Shown here: positions 25,601 through 35,767 of the stretch, in pieces
How positions within the stretch are numbered: position 1 is the stretch's first letter
Layout of the letters: the number at the start of each line of letters is the position of its first letter
Source: Streptomyces werraensis
GTDB taxonomy: Bacteria > Actinomycetota > Actinomycetes > Streptomycetales > Streptomycetaceae
Reading direction: 5' to 3'
Assembly: GCA_014656175.1 (NCBI GenBank)
Contig: BNBX01000009.1
Location: 1 to 64,000, forward strand
Length of the DNA stretch: 64,000 nucleotides
Translations under genes and position numbers: made by a program
Notes under the pieces: model-generated
What the model saw: only the letters and a program-made list of their open reading frames with translations
Told to the model about the DNA's origin: nothing
Databases searched by the model: none

Positions 25601-26806
25601 TCACTTACCCCCGTCTTCGTCCGCGAACGAGTCCTGGTAGGCGGCGAACTGCGCCCGCTCCTCGTCCACCAGCGCATGACCGTCCGCGTACACGTTCTCG
25701 AAGATGGCGAAGTGGTCCGGGTCCGGCATGGCACGGACCGCTTCGCGCACCCGCTTGCCCAACGCCTCGGACTCGGTCTCCAGTTCCGCGAAGAATCCCT
25801 CGTCCGCGTGGTGTGCGGCCTCGAGGTGGCGTCGCAGGCGCAGGATCGGGTCCTTCGCCTCCCAGGCGAGCCGCTCGTCGTCCGTGCGGTAGCGGGTCGG
25901 GTCGTCGGAGGTGGTGTGCGCGCCCATGCGGTACGTGAACGCCTCGACGAGCGTCGGTCCCTCGCCGGCGCGGGCCCGCTCCAGGGCCCACTTGGTGACG
26001 GCCAGGTTCGCCAGCACGTCGTTGCCGTCCACGCGCACGCCCGGGAAGCCGTAGCCCTGCGCACGCTGGTACAGCGGCACACGGGACTGCTTCTCGGTCG
26101 GCTCGGAGATCGCCCACTGGTTGTTCTGGCAGAAGAACACCACGGGCGCGTTGTAGACCGCGGAGAAGGTGAAGGCCTCGGCCACGTCGCCCTGGCTGGA
26201 GGCGCCGTCGCCGAAGTACGCGATGACCGCGCTGTCGGCGCCGTCCTTGGTGATGCCCATCGCGTAGCCCGTCGCGTGCAGCGTCTGCGAGCCGATGACG
26301 ATCGTGTACAGGTGGAAGTTGTTGCCGTTCGGGTCCCAGCCGCCGTTGTTGACGCCGCGGAACATGCCGAGCAGGTTCGTCGGATCCACCCCGCGGCACC
26401 AGGCGACGCCGTGCTCACGGTAGGTGGGGAAGACGTAGTCGTCGTCGCGCAGCGCCCGGCCGGAGCCGATCTGCGCCGCCTCCTGCCCGAGCAGCGAGGC
26501 CCACAGGCCCAGCTCGCCCTGGCGCTGGAGCGCGGTGGCCTCGGCGTCGAAGCGACGGGTGAGCACCATGTCGCGGTACAGCCCGCGCAGATCCTCGGCC
26601 GTGACGTCGGCGACGTACTTGTCGAACTCGGCGTTCTTGACGCGCTTGCCCTCGGGCGTCAGCAGCTGGACGAGGGCGGGCTCGGCGCTCTTCCCGGCGC
26701 CGGCGGCCTTCCTGGTGGTGCTGGTGGTGCGCTTGGTGCCGGTGGTGCCGGCCTTGTTTCCGGCGCTGCGTCGCGGTGTGCGCGCGGCAGTGCTCTCCAC
26801 GGTCAC
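25601..26806 (-). CDS. bkdA: Branched-chain 2-oxoacid dehydrogenase E1 alpha, copy 1
   Basis: 401 residues from the GTG at 26806, chosen because GGAGGA lies 6-7 bases upstream. The ThDP motif runs from GDGASSQGDVAEAF to FFCQNNQWAIS. The phosphorylation-loop region of mammalian E1 corresponds to RMGAHTTSDDPTRYR. Decarboxylates 2-oxoisovalerate and related acids. The first 60 residues are an Ala/Thr/Lys/Arg-rich tail (KRTTSTTRKAAGAGK) not seen in copy 2. First gene of the operon, with a 429-base upstream region that contains a perfect palindrome. Confidence 0.95.
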   Translation of the reverse strand: MTVESTAARTPRRSAGNKAGTTGTKRTTSTTRKAAGAGKSAEPALVQLLTPEGKRVKNAEFDKYVADVTAEDLRGLYRDMVLTRRFDAEATALQRQGELGLWASLLGQEAAQIGSGRALRDDDYVFPTYREHGVAWCRGVDPTNLLGMFRGVNNGGWDPNGNNFHLYTIVIGSQTLHATGYAMGITKDGADSAVIAYFGDGASSQGDVAEAFTFSAVYNAPVVFFCQNNQWAISEPTEKQSRVPLYQRAQGYGFPGVRVDGNDVLANLAVTKWALERARAGEGPTLVEAFTYRMGAHTTSDDPTRYRTDDERLAWEAKDPILRLRRHLEAAHHADEGFFAELETESEALGKRVREAVRAMPDPDHFAIFENVYADGHALVDEERAQFAAYQDSFADEDGGK

Positions 26807-27000
26807 GTGTGCTCCTCCGTCGGTCCGGCCCCCGGGGTTGCCGGTAGGCCAGTGCGGCTCACCTGTTCCGACCACCGGGCACGGGGTGGGTGCCACTCGG
26901 CCGGGAACAGGCGTGACAGGTGCCCCGGCGAGCGCCCTGCACACAGCACGTTACCCAGTGCTCCACATTTCTATGAAACCCCCTCTGACCTGCGATTTTG

Positions 27001-27014
27001 CTTGGATATCCAAG
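27001..27014. promoter_or_regulatory. Perfect palindrome upstream of bkd operon 1 (candidate operator)
   Basis: CTTGGATATCCAAG reads the same on both strands and lies about 195 bases upstream of the bkdA start, inside one of the few AT-rich stretches of the window. The shape (TTGG, AT-rich centre, CCAA) fits Lrp/AsnC-type operators; a BkdR-like regulator is encoded near 43.1 kb. The link is inferred. Confidence 0.5.
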
Positions 27015-27189
27015 TAAATCGGGGTAGGCCCGGAAGGCGCGCTGGTCACAGCCTTGCAGGAGGCCGGAGCAACGGCACGTTATCCCGGCCGAGCCGGGCA
27101 CGGGAAGAGCAGACGTCCCGGCGGCACGGGGTGCCGCCGGGGACGTCACGGGGTGCCGGTCCGGCCCCGTGTCCGGGGCCGGACAAACG

Positions 27190-27225
27190 AGCGGGGGTGC
27201 GAAGCGCACGCTTCGCACCCCCGCT
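27190..27225 (-). terminator. Terminator after the leftward Ser/Thr kinase gene
   Basis: A perfect 16-bp stem (AGCGGGGGTGCGAAGC and its complement) with a 4-base loop, 11 bases beyond the kinase stop codon. Confidence 0.85.
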
Positions 27226-27235
27226 CAGGTGCCGG

Positions 27236-28822
<1,587 letters not shown>

Positions 28823-29185
28823 CAGTCCTCGCCGTCGTTTCTGCCCGCGGTGCGCGCGGTGTTGTTACGGTCTCCGTCGGCCACGCTACAGCCTCTGCCG
28901 GGGCCTCCGGTCCGGGACGGGCTGCCGGATCCGGCACGTGACGGACCGGCCATCAAACCCGCTGGCCGTACTGTCGTGCAAATTCCGTGTACCGGCCGTA
29001 CGACCGCTGTAACGCTTCCGCGACGCTTCTTTCGCGTACGGTCACGGAACGGGCACCGCGCTTGACGTGTCGGTGCCCTGGGGCAGACTTGGCCGGGAAT
29101 AGCACTTTCGATCTACGACACGTCACGAGAGACAAGTCACCGACGGCGGCGCCGGACGCCGGAGAGGCTACGGGGGACGCGGAAC
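28823..29185. other. Divergent promoter region between two Ser/Thr kinase genes
   Basis: No coding frame is supported. The region must hold promoters for both kinases. A TTGACG hexamer at about 29061 could be a -35 element of the rightward gene, but no good -10 is seen at the right spacing. I see no clear inverted repeat. Confidence 0.5.
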
Positions 29186-30820
29186 ATGAGCCAGGACGGC
29201 GCACAGGGCCGGCACACGGGGCGGGCGCTCGCGGGCGGACGCTACCAACTGCGGGACCTGCTCGGCCAGGGTGGCATGGCCTCGGTGCATCTCGCCTACG
29301 ACACGGTGCTGGACCGCCAGGTCGCCATCAAGACGTTGCACACGGAACTCGGCCGGGAGCAGGCCTTCCGTGAACGCTTCCGCCGCGAGGCCCAGTCCGT
29401 GGCGAAGCTCACGCACACCAACATCGTCTCGGTGTTCGACACCGGCGAGGACGACGTCGACGGCATGACGACCCCGTACATCGTCATGGAGTACGTGGAG
29501 GGCCGCCCGCTCGGCTCCGTGCTCGACGAGGACGTACGGCAGCACGGCGCGATGCCCGCCGACAAGGCGCTGAAGATCACCGCGGACGTGCTGGCGGCGC
29601 TGGAGATCAGCCACGAGATGGGGCTGGTCCACCGCGACATCAAGCCGGGCAACGTGATGATGACCAAGCGCGGCGTGGTCAAGGTGATGGACTTCGGCAT
29701 CGCCCGCGCCATGCAGTCCGGCGTGACGTCGATGACGCAGACCGGCATGGTCGTCGGCACCCCGCAGTACCTCTCCCCGGAGCAGGCGCTCGGCCGGGGC
29801 GTCGACGCCCGCTCCGACCTGTACTCGGTCGGTATCATGCTGTTCCAGCTGGTCACCGGCAGGCTGCCGTTCGACGCGGACTCGCCGCTCGCCATCGCCT
29901 ACGCGCACGTGCAGGAGGAGCCGCCGGTCGCCTCCTCGATCAACCGCTCGCTGCCGCCGGCCGTGGACGCGCTGATCACGCGCGCCCTGAAGAAGAACCC
30001 CAACGAGCGTTTCCCCAGCGCGGAGGCCATGCGCGGGGAGTGCCTGCGGGTGGCGCAGTCCTTCCAGGCGGCCCCGCCGAGCATCGTGCCCGGCAGCCAG
30101 GCGCCCAGCGGCGCCGGCGTCGGCTCCGCGGTGTTCCCGCCGGTCGACCGGTCCGGCCAGACCCCCGCCGGCAGCGTCCAGACCCCGTACCAGCCGACGC
30201 CGGCCCCAAACCCGTACGGCACCCCGGCCCCGGCCACGCCCGCCCCGTCCTACGGCTACCCGCAGCAGGGCGGCTACCCGACGCCCGGCCCGTACGCCCC
30301 GCAGGGCCCCTCGACGCCCGCGCCGTACACGATCTCCCCACAGGGCTCCGGCGGCGGCCAGGGGCGCGGCCGGAACACTCCGGTGATCGTCGCCTCCGTG
30401 CTGGTCGCGGTGCTCGCCGTCGGCGGTCTGGTCACCGCGCTCGCGCTGAACAACGGGGGCGACAAGGACCCGAAGGCGGGCGGCGGCAGCGCCTCGGCCA
30501 CGGCGAAGCCCGAGGGCTACCGCGGCCCCGACACGTCCAAGACGATCGACCCGGAGAAGTGCGAGGAGCCGCAGGAGTCGTACAACGACCCCGAGCTGAT
30601 CCAGCTCCCCGACTTCAAGTTCAAGCACATCTCCTCGGTGAAGGCGTGCTTCCAGGCCGCCGGCTGGGGCGGCAACCTCAAGATCGTCAAGGTCGACGAG
30701 AACACCTACGGCGAGGGCTCCGTCCGCGAGCAGTTCCCGCCGGCCGGCACCGACGTCGACCCCGAGGACATGCCGGAGATCACGCTCAAGGTCTCGACGG
30801 GCAACCCGCCCACCTCCTGA
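29186..30820 (+). CDS. Membrane Ser/Thr protein kinase with one PASTA-like domain
   Basis: 544 residues. Kinase domain about 18-285 with LGQGGMASV, K49 in VAIKTL, HRDIKPGNV (H149-D151), DFG (D169), Thr-rich activation loop (TSMTQTGMVVGTPQYLSPEQ). A Pro/Tyr/Gly-rich cytoplasmic linker (about 300-395), a membrane segment about 399-421, and an extracellular domain with one PASTA-like unit (LPDFKFKHISSVKACFQAAG ... VREQFPPAGTDVD). Two cysteines in the extracellular part could form a disulfide. PASTA domains bind peptidoglycan fragments or beta-lactams in related kinases. ATG start at 29186. Monocistronic, with a strong terminator. Confidence 0.95.
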   Translation: MSQDGAQGRHTGRALAGGRYQLRDLLGQGGMASVHLAYDTVLDRQVAIKTLHTELGREQAFRERFRREAQSVAKLTHTNIVSVFDTGEDDVDGMTTPYIVMEYVEGRPLGSVLDEDVRQHGAMPADKALKITADVLAALEISHEMGLVHRDIKPGNVMMTKRGVVKVMDFGIARAMQSGVTSMTQTGMVVGTPQYLSPEQALGRGVDARSDLYSVGIMLFQLVTGRLPFDADSPLAIAYAHVQEEPPVASSINRSLPPAVDALITRALKKNPNERFPSAEAMRGECLRVAQSFQAAPPSIVPGSQAPSGAGVGSAVFPPVDRSGQTPAGSVQTPYQPTPAPNPYGTPAPATPAPSYGYPQQGGYPTPGPYAPQGPSTPAPYTISPQGSGGGQGRGRNTPVIVASVLVAVLAVGGLVTALALNNGGDKDPKAGGGSASATAKPEGYRGPDTSKTIDPEKCEEPQESYNDPELIQLPDFKFKHISSVKACFQAAGWGGNLKIVKVDENTYGEGSVREQFPPAGTDVDPEDMPEITLKVSTGNPPTS

Positions 30821-30830
30821 GACGACCGGA

Positions 30831-30876
30831 ACGGACGGAAGGGGCCCGGCATCCGCGCCGGGCCCCTTCCGTCCGT
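30831..30876. terminator. Bidirectional terminator between the kinase and bpa genes
   Basis: A perfect 20-bp stem (ACGGACGGAAGGGGCCCGGC and its complement) with a 6-base loop, between converging genes. Confidence 0.88.
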
Positions 30877-30887
30877 CATGAGGCGAC

Positions 30888-31430
30888 CTACAGGTAGGGA
30901 CCGCCCGAGCGACCACCCGTGTGGTGGGAGTCCTCGGGCCCTTCGCTGACACCCGGCGGCAGGGCGCGGCGCATCTGCTCCAGCTGGGCCCGCGCCGCCA
31001 TCTGCTGGGCGAAGAGCGTCGTCTGGATCCCGTGGAAGAGCCCCTCGAGCCAGCCCACCAGCTGGGCCTGCGCGATGCGCAGCTCCGCGTCGCTGGGGGT
31101 CGCCTCGTCCGTGAAGGGCAGGGAGAGCCGCTCCAGCTCCTCGACCAGCTCCGGCGCCAGACCGTCCTCGAGCTCCTTCACCGAACTGGCGTGGATCTCC
31201 TTGAGACGGTTGCGGCTGGCCTCGTCGAGAGGGGCCGCCCGCACCTCCTCCAGCAGCTGCTTGATCATGCTGCCGATCCGCATGACCTTCGCCGGCTGCT
31301 CCACCTGCTCCGTCACCGGGGTCTCACGGGAGTCCTCGTCGCCCTTGCCGCCGCTGAGCGCCATACCGTCCTGGCCGACGACCAGGATCTGCGGATTCTC
31401 CGGCGACCGTTCGTTCCTCGGCATCTCCAT
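30888..31430 (-). CDS. bpa: Bacterial proteasome activator (Bpa/PafE, DUF2587)
   Basis: 180 residues from ATG at 31430 (MEMPRNERSPENPQILVVG). The central helical bundle (about 50-150: MRIGSMIKQLLEEVRAAPLD, ELVEELERLSLPF, AQLVGWLEGLFHGIQTTLFA) and the C-terminal GGRSGGPYL match the ring-forming, ATP-independent 20S proteasome activator of actinobacteria. The last residues (PYL) correspond to the GQYL tail of the mycobacterial protein, which docks in the proteasome alpha ring. A second ATG two codons later or a GTG at 31448 are alternative starts. Its role is degradation of unfolded proteins without pupylation. Proteasome genes are not in the window. Confidence 0.9.
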   Translation of the reverse strand: MEMPRNERSPENPQILVVGQDGMALSGGKGDEDSRETPVTEQVEQPAKVMRIGSMIKQLLEEVRAAPLDEASRNRLKEIHASSVKELEDGLAPELVEELERLSLPFTDEATPSDAELRIAQAQLVGWLEGLFHGIQTTLFAQQMAARAQLEQMRRALPPGVSEGPEDSHHTGGRSGGPYL

Positions 31431-31619
31431 TGGGCCATTGTCGCGCACACCCCCCGCCCGGCGCGGCGCGCCCCCGGAAGCGGCCACGGCGGCAGGTCCT
31501 CCGTACGGCCCTGTCCGACATGCCGGTCCCGTCCCCCGGTGCCAGGCTGTTGGGCGTCCATCCGTCCCAACTTGCCGACGGTGCGGCCGAGCACCGGCCC
31601 GGCGCGGGAGGTCCCGGCC

Positions 31620-32282
31620 GTGACTCCATGGCTGCGCACACTGGGGGCGACACTCGTTCTGGGGGCGGGGGCCGTGCTGCTGCCGTACGGCCCGTTCCCG
31701 GGCCCGCCGGGTGCGGCCGGCGTGGCGTACGGGGCGGAGCGGACACCGCCGGACCCCGGGGCGGGCGACCGGGCCCGCGCGGCGTCCCGCTCCCCGTCGG
31801 CCCCGGCCTCACCCTCCCGCCAGGCCTCCCCCTCCCCGACCCGGTCGGGGAACGGTCCGGGCGAGGGGCGGGACCGGCCCGGGCGGCAGCAGACCGCGCG
31901 GGAGGAGTCCCGGGACGGCGCGCCGCCCCGCCGGGGCCGTGCCGAGGAGGAGGGCACGGGTCACCGCGAGGCGGCCGGACGCCCGGACGGTGACGGGGTG
32001 CGGCGGCCGGACGCCCGGCTCGACGCGTCCACGCGGGCGGAGGACGACACGGCTGAGGGGTCCCCGGCCGGCTCCGACGGCGTGGCGCCGCCCGCGTCCT
32101 CGGCGGCGGCCCCGGCGCCCGCCACGTCGTCGCGGGCCCCGGAGCCCGACGCGGTCGCCGGCACCGCCGTGGGGCCGGTGCTGCGGATCCTGCCGCTGGG
32201 CAGCGGCCTGGTCCTCATGGGCCTCGGGTTCGCCCTCGCCTTCCTGGGCCTGCGGATGCGTCAGGAACGCGGGACACGCTGA
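31620..32282 (+). CDS. Hypothetical low-complexity protein with signal-like N-terminus and C-terminal membrane anchor
   Basis: 220 residues from the GTG at 31620. The N-terminus (VTPWLRTLGATLVLGAGAVL) looks like a signal peptide or anchor. Residues of about 40-185 are Ser/Pro/Arg/Asp/Gly-rich and probably disordered, and the C-terminus has a membrane segment (GSGLVLMGLGFALAFLGLRM) followed by a basic tail. I do not recognise the family. The layout suits an exported cell-surface protein. It is divergent from bpa and converges on the quinone oxidoreductase gene. Confidence 0.7.
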   Translation: MTPWLRTLGATLVLGAGAVLLPYGPFPGPPGAAGVAYGAERTPPDPGAGDRARAASRSPSAPASPSRQASPSPTRSGNGPGEGRDRPGRQQTAREESRDGAPPRRGRAEEEGTGHREAAGRPDGDGVRRPDARLDASTRAEDDTAEGSPAGSDGVAPPASSAAAPAPATSSRAPEPDAVAGTAVGPVLRILPLGSGLVLMGLGFALAFLGLRMRQERGTR

Positions 32283-32301
32283 CCGTTGCCCCGTGCAGGA
32301 C

Positions 32302-33285
32302 TCACCTGGGCGTGACCAGAAGGACCTTGCCGATGTGGGAGCTGTCCTCCACGACCCGGTGCGCCTCGGCGGCGTCCGGCATGGGGATCTCCCGGTCGAT
32401 CACCGGACGGACGTGACCGCCGGACACCAACGGCCACACGTGCTCCCGTACGGCCGCCACGATCGCGGCCTTCTCCTCCACCGGCCGGGCGCGCAGCGTG
32501 GTGGCGGTGATCGCGGCGCGCTTGGCGAGCAGGGCGCCGATGTTCAGCTCGCCCTTCACCCCGCCCTGCATGCCGATGATCACCAGACGTCCGTTCACGG
32601 CGAGCGCCTGGACGTTGCGGTCCAGGTACTTTGCGCCCATGTTGTCGAGGATGACGTCCGCGCCCTTGCCGTCGGTGGCCTCCCGCAGCTCGGCCACGAA
32701 GTCCTGCTCGCGGTAGTTGATCAGGATGTCCGCGCCCAGTTCGGCGCAGCGCTCCAGCTTCTCCTCGGTGCCCGCGGTCACGGCGACCTTCGCACCGACC
32801 GCCTTGGCGAGCTGGACGGCCATGGTGCCGATGCCGCTGGAGCCGCCGTGCACCAGGAACGTCTCGCCGGGGCGCAGGTGGGCCACCATGAAGACGTTCG
32901 ACCAGACCGTGCAGACCACCTCGGGCAGGGCGGCGGCCCGGTCGACGCCGATCCCCTCGGGGACGGGCAGCAGCTGCCCCGCGGGAACGGCCACCTTCTC
33001 GGCGTAACCGCCGCCGGAGAGCAGCGCGCAGACCTCGTCACCGACGGCCCAGCCGCTCACCCCCGGCCCGACCTGCGCGACCCGGCCGGAGCACTCCAGA
33101 CCGGGGTAGGGCGAGGTGCCGGGCGGCGGGTCGTAGAAGCCCTGACGCTGCAGGATGTCGGCCCGGTTGACGGCCGTGGCCACCACGTCGACGAGGACCT
33201 CGCCCTCACCGACGACCGGATCGGGCACCTCCCCCCAGACCAACGCCTCGGGCCCACCGGGTTCGGGAATCGTGATCGCATGCAT
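32302..33285 (-). CDS. NAD(P)H:quinone oxidoreductase (zinc-free MDR family)
   Basis: 327 residues from the ATG at 33285 (MHAITIPEPGGPEALVWGEV), the typical family start. GroES-like N-terminal domain with AVNRADILQRQGFYDPPPG, then a Rossmann domain with LVHGGSSGIGTMAVQLAKAVGA for NADPH. The zinc cysteines of alcohol dehydrogenases are absent, as expected for the QOR/PIG3 group. Probably reduces quinones or enones in the cytoplasm. There is no clear ribosome-binding site, so the mRNA may be leaderless. Confidence 0.93.
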   Translation of the reverse strand: MHAITIPEPGGPEALVWGEVPDPVVGEGEVLVDVVATAVNRADILQRQGFYDPPPGTSPYPGLECSGRVAQVGPGVSGWAVGDEVCALLSGGGYAEKVAVPAGQLLPVPEGIGVDRAAALPEVVCTVWSNVFMVAHLRPGETFLVHGGSSGIGTMAVQLAKAVGAKVAVTAGTEEKLERCAELGADILINYREQDFVAELREATDGKGADVILDNMGAKYLDRNVQALAVNGRLVIIGMQGGVKGELNIGALLAKRAAITATTLRARPVEEKAAIVAAVREHVWPLVSGGHVRPVIDREIPMPDAAEAHRVVEDSSHIGKVLLVTPR

Positions 33286-33828
33286 GAGGGGGACGGTACT
33301 CCGGGCCCCACGCCCCCGCCCGGGACGCCCCACACCCACACCCGAGGCACCTCGCATCCCCGGGGGGCCGGGCAACTGCGTCTTCAGGGGCTGGGGGCTG
33401 CACCCTCAGGGGCGGGGCGTGGGGGGCTGCACTCAGGGGCGGGGCGTGGGGGCTGCACCCTCAGGGGCGGGGCGTAGGGGCTGCACCCTCAGGGGCGGGG
33501 CATAGGGGCTGCACCCTCATCAGTGCGGGGACGGGGGCAGCACCTCAGAGGCCGTGGGGACTGCGCCCTCAGGGGCGCGGGGAACTGCGCAACGGGGGCC
33601 CGGGGGCAGAGCCCCCGAAAACCCCGCGCCCGGCACGGGGGCAGTGCCGTGCCCGGGGAACCGCCCCCTCAGGGCCGCGGGGAACTGCGCGACCCGGGGA
33701 GCGGGGTCGGAGACCCCGCCCGCCCCGCACACGGCGCGGACGCCGAAATCCGCGTGCGGCACCGATGAGTTTGCGCGACGGTAAAGGTCTCACCATGCGT
33801 AGCCCAAGCACGCGGAAGGACCCGAAGC
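33286..33828. other. Repeat-rich intergenic region
   Basis: Separates divergent genes and has no supported gene. It contains a roughly 28-bp tandem repeat (33396-33530) and, to its right, degenerate copies of the G/C-rich motif CAGGGGCGCGGGGAACTGCG (about 33560-33700) that recurs between genes in many Streptomyces. The ABC-transporter promoter should lie in the last 100 bases. Confidence 0.75.
33396..33530. repeat. 28-bp-period tandem repeat, about five copies
   Basis: The core GGCTGCACCCTCAGGGGCGG followed by GGCGT begins at 33396, 33425 (two bases shorter), 33451, 33479 and 33507 (degenerate). Spacers are G-runs of 3-4 bases, giving a strongly G-rich top strand. Confidence 0.9.
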
Positions 33829-34841
<1,013 letters not shown>

Positions 34842-34845
<4 letters not shown>

Positions 34846-35690
34846 GCACGGCCACGAGCACGGAGACCAAGGAACTCGCGCCCGTCAGCACCGAGTCCCT
34901 GGCGGCGCTGCTGGTCGCCAAGGAGCGGCCCCAGCGGCCCAGCTCGCTGTCCACGTCCCTGACGTTCGGCTGGCGCGCCATGCTGAAGATCAAGCACGTT
35001 CCCGAGCAGCTGTTCGACGTCACCGCCTTCCCCATCATGAACCTGCTGATGTTCACGTACCTCTTCGGCGGGGCGCTGGCGGGGTCGCCGACGGACTACA
35101 TCCAGTTCGTCCTGCCGGGCATCCTCGTGATGTCGGTCGTCATGATCACCATGTACACCGGCGTCTCGGTGAACATCGACATCGAGAAGGGCGTCTTCGA
35201 CCGCTTCCGCTCGCTGCCGATCTGGCGGCCCTCGGCGATGGTCGGCTACCTCCTGGGTGACGCCCTGCGGTACACGATCGCGTCCGTGATCATGCTGTCC
35301 ATGGGCCTGCTGCTCGGCTACCGCGCCGACGGCGGCTTCCCCGGGGTGGTCGCCGGGATCGCCCTGCTGCTGCTGTTCTCGTTCGCCTTCTCGTGGATCT
35401 GGACGATGCTGGGGCTGCTGCTCCGCACCGAGAAGTCGGTGATGAGCGTCAGCATGATGGTGATCTTCCCGCTCACCTTCCTGTCCAACGTCTTCGTCGA
35501 CCCGCGCACCATGCCCGGCTGGCTTCAGGCCTTCGTCAACAACAGCCCGGTGACCCACCTGGCGTCGGCGGTGCGCGGGCTGATGGCCGGGGACTGGCCG
35601 GCCGCGGACATCATGTGGACGCTGGGCTGGTCGGCCCTGTTCGTGCTCGTCTTCGGGCCGGTGACGATGCGGCTGTACAACCGGAAGTAG
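34842..35690 (+). CDS. ABC-2 type exporter permease, DrrB type
   Basis: 282 residues from ATG at 34842, overlapping the stop of the ATPase gene. A 50-residue cytoplasmic N-terminus (contains ERPQRPSSLSTSLTFGWRAM) is followed by six membrane segments, including FDVTAFPIMNLLMFTYLFGG and FPGVVAGIALLLLFSFAFSW. The ABC-2 signature is PLTFLSNVFVDPRTMPGWLQ. It forms the membrane channel for the preceding ATPase. Confidence 0.94.
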
Positions 35691-35707
35691 ACAGGCTCAC
35701 GGCACGG

Positions 35708-35742
35708 CAACGGCCCCGGGGAGCGGATCCTCGGGGCCGTTG
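35708..35742. terminator. Bidirectional terminator between the exporter and potassium-channel genes
   Basis: An 11-bp stem CAACGGCCCCG and its complement with further partial pairing inside, between converging genes. Confidence 0.7.
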
Positions 35743-35767
35743 GCATATCCCGGCGACGGGACGGCTC

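Larger units (their letters stand above)
26807..27235. other. Intergenic region upstream of bkd operon 1 and downstream of the kinase gene
   Basis: No gene is supported here. It holds the promoter region of bkd operon 1, a perfect palindrome at 27001-27014 in an AT-rich island (roughly 26960-27020), and the terminator of the leftward kinase gene at 27190-27225. Since both neighbouring genes are leftward, the kinase transcript ends here and the bkd promoter starts here. Confidence 0.7.

Noticed and set aside
22153..27026. Shared 12-mer TAAATCGGGGTA upstream of the DD-transpeptidase gene (22153) and in the bkd promoter region (27015)
   Set aside because: Matches of this length are expected by chance in 64 kb, and the two positions differ in distance and orientation relative to their genes.
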